Assembly: GCF_013375555.1 (NCBI RefSeq) | Contig: NZ_JABXWB010000005.1 | Span: 62,001 to 126,000 of the forward strand | Length of the DNA: 64,000 bases | From: Sphingobium sp. EM0848 | GTDB taxonomy: Bacteria > Pseudomonadota > Alphaproteobacteria > Sphingomonadales > Sphingomonadaceae | Reading direction: 5' to 3' | Part shown: positions 52,877-59,334 of the stretch, one piece after another | How positions within the stretch are numbered: the first letter of the stretch is position 1 | Layout of the letters: each line of letters starts with the position of its first letter | Notes under the pieces: generated by a model | The model's input: the letters and a program-made list of their open reading frames with translations, nothing else | What the model was told of the DNA's origin: nothing | The model's database searches: none | Program-made: the position numbers and the translations under genes

Positions 52877-53014
52877 CGGTGATCGCCTGCTTGCCGGCGT
52901 TGATGAGGTCGGACTCCGCTTCGCCCTCACAGGGGAAGGGGCAGGTTCGTCATGCCTTCGAACAACAGGCCTTCCAGTGCAACCCGAGGGGCTGTCGTAA
53001 ATCTTGTTGCTCAT
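52877..53014 (-). pseudogene. 3-oxoadipate CoA-transferase catI/catJ deletion remnant
   Basis: From ATG 53014 the frame reads MSNKIYDSPS and, after a one-base shift, ALEGLLFEGMT, the start of the CoA-transferase alpha subunit. From 52943 it continues, in a different frame, as PFPCEGEAESDLINAGKQAI, a middle part of the beta subunit. Most of both genes is deleted. The start overlaps the upstream HTH-like gene (ATGA), so this was the next gene of a catechol operon. The enzyme activates 3-oxoadipate, the last acid of the ortho-cleavage route. Confidence 0.7.
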
Positions 53015-53238
53015 CCGCGCGTCTCGGTTGAGAAGCGGTGTCCGAGCCGCGCAAGGAGCGAGGCGCGGACTGGCTGACCGGCCATCAATCGACGCCAGCT
53101 ATTATAGCTGATCCCGAAGCGATCGTTCAGCCCTTCAGCAGTCCGAGCGGGAGCGTTCGCCGTGAGCCAGGCGATCAGCCGTGCGTCGGGCAAGGCGCAT
53201 CCGCGCGGCATCTTGGGAGCGGAAAAATCTGGCTTCAT
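53011..53238 (-). CDS. Small HTH-like protein in the catechol operon
   Basis: A 75-residue protein: ARLIAWLTANAPARTAEGLN then DRFGISYNSWRRLMAGQPVR, which looks like a helix-turn-helix, and a basic tail. GAGGTGA lies 5 bases before ATG 53238. It sits 9 bases downstream of catA and overlaps the catI remnant. It has no ligand domain. I do not know its role; a small operon-linked repressor or a DNA-binding leftover are both possible. Confidence 0.55.
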   Translation of the reverse strand: MKPDFSAPKMPRGCALPDARLIAWLTANAPARTAEGLNDRFGISYNSWRRLMAGQPVRASLLARLGHRFSTETRG

Positions 53239-53247
53239 CGGATCACC

Positions 53248-54138
53248 TCAAGCAGCGGAGCGGGACCGGTTGGAAAAGCCCTCATCCTGCGCACCTGTGG
53301 CGCGCTGCAGCACGAAGTCGAAAGCGATGTATGCACTGTCCCCCTGACGATTGGGAACGGGCAGCAAACCTTCGCGGGTTCCGAATGCGAAATCGTCCGC
53401 CGCGAAGGGATCGTCACCAAAATTGATCTGCGTCGTCAACGCGCGATAGCCGGGCGCCTCCACGAAGAAGTGCACATGCGCGGGGCGATTGCCGTGGCGG
53501 CCAATCGCCTTCATTAGCATCTCGGTAGCGCCGCCCGGCGGGACGCTGTAGCCATTGGGGGTCTTTGAATGGAAGGAATAGCGGCCATCTGCCCCCAGCT
53601 TGATGCGGCGGCGGTTGTTGAACGGCGTTTGTTCGCGTGTCGGATCGAAGTGAGAGTACCATCCCTGTGAATTGGCGTGCCAGACATGCAGGATGGCGCC
53701 CTGCACGAGCTCGCCGTCCGGGCCGCGTACCTGGCCGTTCATGTACAATGTGCCGGTGTCGTCAGGATCTTCGGTCAGGTTGACATCCCCTTCGACCAAA
53801 GGTGCGCCTTCGACGTAAAGCGGCCCCTCGATGGTCCGCGGCGTACCACCGGACATGCCGGCCTCAGCATCCTTTGCGTCCATGAACAGGTCCAGGAAAT
53901 GTTCAAGGCCGACGCCGGGCACGATCAAGCCGAATTCAGCCGCGCCGTTCTGAAAATATTTGATGGCGTTCCAGAACTCGCTCTCGGTGACGTTATGGCG
54001 GACGATCGTCCTCATCGCGGCCTCTACAAGATCACGAATGATCGTCTTCAGGCGGGGGTCTCCACCATCGCTATCAAGGCCGCTGGCCCGCAGCAAAAGC
54101 GACTGGACTGCGGGCGAGTCCACAAAATCCTGATTCAT
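53248..54138 (-). CDS. catA: Catechol 1,2-dioxygenase
   Basis: A 296-residue intradiol dioxygenase that opens catechol to cis,cis-muconate. The four Fe(III) ligands are visible: Y161 (QGWYSHFD), Y197 (NGYSVPP), H221 and H223 (RPAHVHFF). The helical N-terminal dimerisation domain of the family is present. ATG 54138 has AGGAGAG 5 bases upstream; an in-frame ATG at 54180 would lie inside catC. It appears intact although neighbouring genes for later steps (catC, catI, catJ) are damaged and no catB is present. Confidence 0.93.
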   Translation of the reverse strand: MNQDFVDSPAVQSLLLRASGLDSDGGDPRLKTIIRDLVEAAMRTIVRHNVTESEFWNAIKYFQNGAAEFGLIVPGVGLEHFLDLFMDAKDAEAGMSGGTPRTIEGPLYVEGAPLVEGDVNLTEDPDDTGTLYMNGQVRGPDGELVQGAILHVWHANSQGWYSHFDPTREQTPFNNRRRIKLGADGRYSFHSKTPNGYSVPPGGATEMLMKAIGRHGNRPAHVHFFVEAPGYRALTTQINFGDDPFAADDFAFGTREGLLPVPNRQGDSAYIAFDFVLQRATGAQDEGFSNRSRSAA

Positions 54139-54163
54139 ATAACTCTCCTGGGATCTTGGAATT

Positions 54164-54454
54164 TCAACGGTCATCGTCATGAACGGACGAACGATGGCGG
54201 CACAGGGCCGTTACACGCACGTCCATAAACGGATAGAGGGGCAAGGTTGTCAGTAAGTCGTACAATTCCGCGTTGCTGCCGACATCGAAGATGCTGACGT
54301 TGACGTATTGGCCGACGACTCACCAGATATGGCGCCAGGTTCCGGCGCGTTGCAATTTCTGGAAGCGCGCCTCTTCTGCTGCCTTCAACTGTTCAATCGG
54401 GACCGAATCATAGTCCGGATTCACATTTACATCCATTTCGACTTTGAAGAGCAT
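54164..54454 (-). pseudogene. catC: Muconolactone isomerase with internal UGA stop
   Basis: From ATG 54454 the frame reads MLFKVEMDVNVNPDYDSVPI and ends early at W-R-H-I-W then TGA (54320-54322). Beyond that codon the same frame continues with clear CatC sequence: VVGQYVNVSIFDVGSNAELY and TTLPLYPFMDVRVTAL, reaching a stop at 54164-54166. Total length, 96 codons, is normal. CatC normally has Arg after the Trp, so a single C-to-T change of CGA would explain the stop. The enzyme converts muconolactone to 3-oxoadipate enol-lactone. Confidence 0.85.
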
Positions 54455-54561
54455 GTCAGGCGGTCCGCGAAGATGTGAGAGAGATTGTGGTATGGGTGGC
54501 GTCCCGGCGGAGGAAGGCGATCCGGTCCTCATCCAGCGCTAGTCCCACCCGTTCAATGGGA

Positions 54562-55869
54562 TCAAGACTGCCCCCCATATTGCGCGCGGACCAGTTCGGC
54601 TACGCCCATCCGCTCCAATATGGATGTCGGACACATGAAGGTGACCCGGACCACGCCGGGGAGACGGCTGATCTCGATGGAGCCCGCGATAGTGGCCCGG
54701 TTCAGGATCTCGTCGTAGGGCAGGCCAGTCACTTGGGCTGCACGGGCGAGGCCGTTGTCCGTGGCATCGTTGAGCGTACGTCCCGATCCTATGAAAGTAA
54801 TCGGCGCGTTATCTTCGATCGATTGCTGGCCATAGCTTTCGGCCAGTCGCTTGATCGCCGCGCTTTCCTCGCTGCTCATCGGTTGCGCCAGAAACGGCAG
54901 ATCTTCGCGATGTTGCAGCAGGACCGGGCCATCCAGCTTCAGGCCCTTTATGACCTTGACTTCCAGTTCGACCACGCCCGACACGTCGGTGGCGTGACCG
55001 GCAATCTCGCCATTGCCCTGCTGGGCATGCATATCGCCCATATAGATGCCGCCGCCCGGCACCTTCACGGGACAAATGAGGATGGCGCCTTCACGGACCG
55101 AGTTGGTGTCCATGTGACCATCGGTTTTGTGCTCGTTAAGCTCTTCCTGCGTGAAGCTGTAGCCATGAGGCGCGCCGATCAGGAATGCGCCGAAATCGCC
55201 CGCATTGTGGGAATCGGGCAGATCGCGCGAGGGGATGGTGCCGATATTGCCCAGAAAAGGCCGCACGCGGCTCGCCAGTCCGGATATGTCCGCGCGTGCC
55301 AGGGCGAGGATGGAATGCTGGTTCGCCTGTTCGGGCATGGCGGCGACATGGCGCGCGTCGGCCGCGATGCGTTCGGCGACATCCTTGTCGACGGTCAGCG
55401 ACACCTTGCTCTCGCGGTCGAGGACGATGACATAGCCATTCGAAAAACGGAATGCGTTGACCTCCGCACCGCAGCCGTCGCAACGCACCGCTTCCTCACC
55501 AATGCCTTCGATATGGCTGGAGGGGCTGGTAGCGCCGCAGTTGGGACAGAGTTTCGCGACGAAGGGATCGCCAAGATAGCGGCCCTCCACAAATTCCATC
55601 ACGCCCGACGACGTGGCGAGCGACGTCACCTGAACGGTCTTCAGCTTGATCGCGATCGCATCTCCGACTTCCGCGCCTTCGACAAAGACGGGGCGCGTCA
55701 CTTCATGACCGCCCTGAAACTTCGGCGTGATCATGGGCCCCCAGCAGCCAGGTGGGGTGCCGGTTCGAATGGTACCGCCGTCCTTCACCGTGCCGGCCGG
55801 TTCGATCCCCGGCCCGACGATGCCGCCGCTGTAATCATAGACTTCGATATGCGATCGTGCGTCGGACAT
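54562..55869 (-). CDS. Acetamidase/formamidase-family amidase
   Basis: A 435-residue enzyme of the FmdA/AmdA family (PF03069). The core metal region is seen in SSGVMEFVEG, DFGAFLIGAPHGYSF, and GGGIYMGDMHAQQGNGEIAG, the family signature. Between residues 108 and 133 it has two CxxC pairs (CPNCG, x18, CDGCG) that look like an inserted zinc ribbon; standard formamidases do not have this, to my knowledge. ATG 55869 has GAGGG 7 bases upstream. It lies between the Old Yellow Enzyme gene and catC, so it may release an amide or similar group during aromatic breakdown. Confidence 0.82.
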   Translation of the reverse strand: MSDARSHIEVYDYSGGIVGPGIEPAGTVKDGGTIRTGTPPGCWGPMITPKFQGGHEVTRPVFVEGAEVGDAIAIKLKTVQVTSLATSSGVMEFVEGRYLGDPFVAKLCPNCGATSPSSHIEGIGEEAVRCDGCGAEVNAFRFSNGYVIVLDRESKVSLTVDKDVAERIAADARHVAAMPEQANQHSILALARADISGLASRVRPFLGNIGTIPSRDLPDSHNAGDFGAFLIGAPHGYSFTQEELNEHKTDGHMDTNSVREGAILICPVKVPGGGIYMGDMHAQQGNGEIAGHATDVSGVVELEVKVIKGLKLDGPVLLQHREDLPFLAQPMSSEESAAIKRLAESYGQQSIEDNAPITFIGSGRTLNDATDNGLARAAQVTGLPYDEILNRATIAGSIEISRLPGVVRVTFMCPTSILERMGVAELVRAQYGGQS

Positions 55870-55986
55870 GGAACTACCCTCATTCTCGTTTGTCGGGAGG
55901 CTACCGCACCGGCTTCGTGGCGAAAGGGGCGGCACGGTTTGCCTCACAGTTTGTAACAATCAGATGCGATCGGCTGCGGTTTCGGG

Positions 55987-57135
55987 CTAAGTCGGCATGG
56001 CTTCGCTGCCGGAACGCGACCGGAACAACGACGTGCGCCCGAATGGCGCTGCGAACAGATATTGATCGGAAACTTCCATCTGGACGCCGAAATGTTCGGC
56101 GGCGCGCCATGGCCAGCGCGGATCGTAGAGGATGGTCCGCGCCACGCCGATCAGATCAGCGTCGCCCTCACGCAATATCGCCTCCGCTTGATCGAATTCC
56201 GTGATCAGGCCCACCGCCACGACGGGTATCTGGACCGCCTGCTTCACCATACTGGCGAGAGGCACCTGATAGCCAGGCTTGACCGGGATAGTCTGGCTCG
56301 CGTGCAGACCGCCGCTGGACACGTGGATGGCGGCGCACCCCCGTGCTTCCAGCGCCAGCGCGAAGGCGATCGTGTCCTCGACCTGCCATCCGTTTGCGAT
56401 CCAGTCAGTCGCCGATACGCGCATCGACACCGGTCGATCCGCGGGAAATGCGGCTCGAACCACGTCGAAAATCTCCAACGGAAAGCGCATTCGATGGGTG
56501 AGGCTGCCGCCATATTCGTCGGTGCGGCGGTTGGACAGCGGCGACAGGAACTGGTGCAGCAGATAGCCGTGCGCGCCATGGAGCTGGATGGCATCGATGC
56601 CCAGCCGAGCCGCCCGGCAAGCCGCAGCGGCGAAGGCCTTCCTGATTTCCGCCAGCTCTGAACGGTTCAGTGCGTGTGGAAGCGCCTCCCCATCATCGTA
56701 GCCAAGGGCGGAGGGGGCAACGGCCTGCCAGCCATGAGGGTGCTGCGGAGCAATCTGACGCCCGCCGGTCCACAACAGGTCTTGCGAAGCCTTGCGCCCC
56801 GCATGGCCCAGCTGGATCGCCACCGGCATGGAGGACCAGCGCCGCAGCGCGCCCAGAACCCTGCCCATCGCCGCTTCGGTGCTATCATCATAGAGGCCGG
56901 TATCAGCATAGGTGATACGGCCCTCCGGCAATACTGCTGTCGCCTCGATCGTCAGCAATCCCGCTCCTGATTGAGCAAGCTGCCCCAGATGCGTCATGTG
57001 CCAGTCGGTCATGCAGCCGTCGACCGCCGAATATTGGCACATGGGTGCGATGACAATGCGATTGGAAAGTGTCAGCCCCCCGATGGTGAGGGGCTGAAAC
57101 AGCATGGGAAGTGGACGATCTTGAAGCCTATCCAT
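55987..57135 (-). CDS. NADH:flavin oxidoreductase (Old Yellow Enzyme, YqjM-like)
   Basis: A 382-residue FMN ene-reductase in a TIM barrel. The thermophilic-like OYE features are IAPMCQYSA (Cys that tunes FMN), LHGAHGYLLHQFLSP (the paired His that bind the substrate), RRTDEYGGSL and the C-terminal VAVGLITEFDQAEAIL with GDADLIGVAR for FMN phosphate binding. It reduces alpha,beta-unsaturated carbonyls or nitro groups. The start at ATG 57135, 11 bases after the upstream stop, has only a weak ribosome site. Confidence 0.9.
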   Translation of the reverse strand: MDRLQDRPLPMLFQPLTIGGLTLSNRIVIAPMCQYSAVDGCMTDWHMTHLGQLAQSGAGLLTIEATAVLPEGRITYADTGLYDDSTEAAMGRVLGALRRWSSMPVAIQLGHAGRKASQDLLWTGGRQIAPQHPHGWQAVAPSALGYDDGEALPHALNRSELAEIRKAFAAAACRAARLGIDAIQLHGAHGYLLHQFLSPLSNRRTDEYGGSLTHRMRFPLEIFDVVRAAFPADRPVSMRVSATDWIANGWQVEDTIAFALALEARGCAAIHVSSGGLHASQTIPVKPGYQVPLASMVKQAVQIPVVAVGLITEFDQAEAILREGDADLIGVARTILYDPRWPWRAAEHFGVQMEVSDQYLFAAPFGRTSLFRSRSGSEAMPT

Positions 57136-57146
57136 CTTCGGCGCGT

Positions 57147-57491
57147 TCAGAGCGAGGCGTCGCCGTCGGTGCGGACGAAGCGCCTGGCATCGAAGCTGTA
57201 GGGCACCGCGCTGCTGCCCCCGTACAGTTCATGATGTGGAGAGGCTTCGGCGAAGGCGCACGCCAGCAGGAAGAGGTTGCGCACATCCTCGGGCATGTCG
57301 GTTGCGGGGTGCTGCGACAGCAGGGCCAGGATGTCGTCAAGGCGTGGCATCATAGCTTCATACAGTGCCCTGAAATCAGCGGCGCTGGCGGACCAGCGGA
57401 TTTCGCTGCGTTCATTCTCGCTGGGCCTTGCCCAATGCGCGGCAAGCGGCGCAAGGTCGGTGAACGGGGCGGGAAGGAGGGGATTGGTCAT
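57147..57491 (-). CDS. Rieske-linked small protein of unknown function (copy 1)
   Basis: A 114-residue soluble protein that is clearly homologous to the 123-residue protein at 63328-63699: shared segments include RALYEAMMPRL / RAFYDQMLARL, the PE motif before NLFLL / ALYNL, SPHHELYGGS / APHIELYAGS and VPYSFDARRFV / VPYAFEEGRFV. I cannot assign either to a known family. Each follows a Rieske alpha-subunit gene directly (here 11 bases), so it is likely a partner such as an assembly factor or small subunit; it is not the NTF2-fold beta subunit of classic dioxygenases. Confidence 0.8.
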   Translation of the reverse strand: MTNPLLPAPFTDLAPLAAHWARPSENERSEIRWSASAADFRALYEAMMPRLDDILALLSQHPATDMPEDVRNLFLLACAFAEASPHHELYGGSSAVPYSFDARRFVRTDGDASL

Positions 57492-57502
57492 CGGTCTTTT
57501 CC

Positions 57503-58738
57503 TCAAGCCGCGAGAAAGATGTCGAGGGTGCGCGCGGCGTGGCGGATCAGGAATTCCTGATCCATCAACTGCATTTCATCGATCGTTCCGGACATGATGC
57601 CCGCGAACGTGTCTTCCATGGTGGCGGTGTCTTCCAGCCAGGCGTTGCGGTGCAGCGCATTCACATGCTGCTGCGCCACTTGTTCCGCCGCGGTTTGCGC
57701 GGGGCGGAAATAGTTGATGCCTTCCCACAACGTCCGCCCATGGTCGAGCGGCCAGAACTGGTGCGTGAAGAAGGACATGCCCGGATAGCCGCAGCCCGAC
57801 GCCAGGTGGATGATGAAGTTGGGGAAGAGATTGGGCAGCTCGAACTGGAAATCGGCCCGCCGTTCCGGGTTGATCGCCGGCGGTAGCTGATCGGGGCGCG
57901 GCCGGTGGCGTTCGGTGGTGCTGAGCATCGAGGCGAAGGCGAGCGTCGAGGGCGCCGTGTCCATGCCCGCGCCATAGATGGTGGACGAAGCGTGAGGTCC
58001 CATCAGCTTGAAGTCCGTATGATCGACGCCCTGGAAGCCCGGCAGCGATCCTGCGTGGATCGTCGGCACATGATAGCCTTCGCTGAAGGCATAATGGGCG
58101 ACCTTCCAGTTGCAGTTCAGCACCGTCGAATAGCGGAAGGCGGTGGTCGATTCCGCATAGGGATAGCCGCTGAACAGCTTCCCAAAGTCCCCAAGATATT
58201 CGGTCAGCGACTGTGCCGGCTCCACATCGAAATTGATGAAGACGAACCCTTCCCAGATGTCGCAATGGATTTCGCGCAGACCAAGACATGCCGTGTCGAG
58301 CTTGCCGAACCGTTCCTTCATCGGCACCGACCGCAGCGGCCCGTCGGTGGAGAAGACCCAGCCGTGGAAGCGGCACGTCACCACATTGGCGCGCGAGCGG
58401 CCGAAGGTTTCGAAGCCGGTGGTCGGCACAACCTTGTTGCCGCGATGGGTGCAGACATTGTGGAAGGCGCGGATCTGGCCGTCCTTACCGCGCACGATCA
58501 AAACGGACGCATCGGCGACGGGCAGTTCCTTGACCTTATAGTCACCCACCTTGGGCAGTTCCCAGCTGGTGGCGACCTTCAGCCAGGTCCTCTTGAAGAT
58601 CTTTTCGCGCTCCAGCTGGAATATGGCCGGGTCGCTGATGGAACGCACTGACACCGGATCAACCCCCAGTTCGTTGCGAATATCCTGCGAACTGCGGGAG
58701 ATGTGGGCTAAATCCGCTGCTTTTATCCCTGTGGTCAT
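57503..58738 (-). CDS. Rieske oxygenase alpha subunit (copy 1)
   Basis: A 411-residue ring-hydroxylating oxygenase. Rieske ligands are C96, H98, C122 and H125 (CTHRG, CRFHGW). The mononuclear iron histidines are H223 and H228, with E220 in the bridging acid position (FSEGYHVPTIH). At residue 216, where the sister protein has Asp and dioxygenases usually Asn or Asp, this one has Tyr (NWKVAHYAF). GGAGAG suits ATG 58738 (6 bases) better than ATG 58741 (3 bases). It lies in an operon TonB receptor, SnoaL-like, Rieske, small protein, OYE. Electron donors are not adjacent. Confidence 0.9.
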   Translation of the reverse strand: MTTGIKAADLAHISRSSQDIRNELGVDPVSVRSISDPAIFQLEREKIFKRTWLKVATSWELPKVGDYKVKELPVADASVLIVRGKDGQIRAFHNVCTHRGNKVVPTTGFETFGRSRANVVTCRFHGWVFSTDGPLRSVPMKERFGKLDTACLGLREIHCDIWEGFVFINFDVEPAQSLTEYLGDFGKLFSGYPYAESTTAFRYSTVLNCNWKVAHYAFSEGYHVPTIHAGSLPGFQGVDHTDFKLMGPHASSTIYGAGMDTAPSTLAFASMLSTTERHRPRPDQLPPAINPERRADFQFELPNLFPNFIIHLASGCGYPGMSFFTHQFWPLDHGRTLWEGINYFRPAQTAAEQVAQQHVNALHRNAWLEDTATMEDTFAGIMSGTIDEMQLMDQEFLIRHAARTLDIFLAA

Positions 58739-58795
58739 CATTAACTCTCCGAATATTAGATCAGTGCTGCCGCGGGGTGCCCCGATGGGCGTGTC

Positions 58796-59275
58796 TTATG
58801 CGTCCGCGAGCGCGTCCGGCTTGGCGTTCCAGCCTCCGGGATAGTGAGAGATCAGATCGGCCTGGAGTTCGAGCGAACGGAACTGCCAGCGTTCCCCACT
58901 GTTAACCGTTGTCGCCACATAGCGACCGCCAATCCAGTAGGCCCGCCCCTGCGCCGAAGTCGCCACTTCCCACAGCATGAACTCGACCGATGCGTGGTCG
59001 CAGGTGGAAGCCAGCGTTACCTTTGGCGAAACGAGGTAATGCAGGGTCCATTTGAAACCCTGATCGGCATTTCCCGCGACGCCCTGCGCGATCCTGTCAC
59101 CGCCTGAAAGCGTGTCATATTGATCGATCTTGAACGAGGCATCTTCTGTGAAAAGCGGCCGCAGCATCTCGGCGGACGGACCGGCGTCGAATGCGCGCGA
59201 AAGGTCGACGATCAGCGTATCGATAGCGCGCAACGCCTCCAGCCGTGTAATCCGCTCTTCCAATGTGCCGGGCAT
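58796..59275 (-). CDS. SnoaL-like/NTF2-fold protein
   Basis: A 159-residue protein of the SnoaL_4 type: LEERITRLEALRAIDTLIVD, MLRPLFTEDASFKIDQY, and the C-terminal sheet SVEFMLWEVATSAQGRAYWI then SGERWQFRSLELQADLIS. The same fold forms the beta subunits of ring-hydroxylating dioxygenases, so it could support the adjacent Rieske alpha subunit, or act as an isomerase. ATG 59275 with AGGA upstream is used; the longer reading from 59365 would overlap the TonB gene. Confidence 0.8.
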   Translation of the reverse strand: MPGTLEERITRLEALRAIDTLIVDLSRAFDAGPSAEMLRPLFTEDASFKIDQYDTLSGGDRIAQGVAGNADQGFKWTLHYLVSPKVTLASTCDHASVEFMLWEVATSAQGRAYWIGGRYVATTVNSGERWQFRSLELQADLISHYPGGWNAKPDALADA

Positions 59276-59334
59276 AGTATTCCGTCCTGGTGGAGGGGCA
59301 CCGGTCGGCCGAACCCGGACCGGTGCCACATGTC

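Noticed and set aside
54320..54322. UGA in catC as selenocysteine codon
   Set aside because: The position is Arg in the family, CatC is not a redox enzyme, and no SECIS-like hairpin was seen after the codon.
54475..55956. 493-codon open frame on the plus strand
   Set aside because: It mirrors the formamidase-like gene on the other strand and has no recognisable motif.
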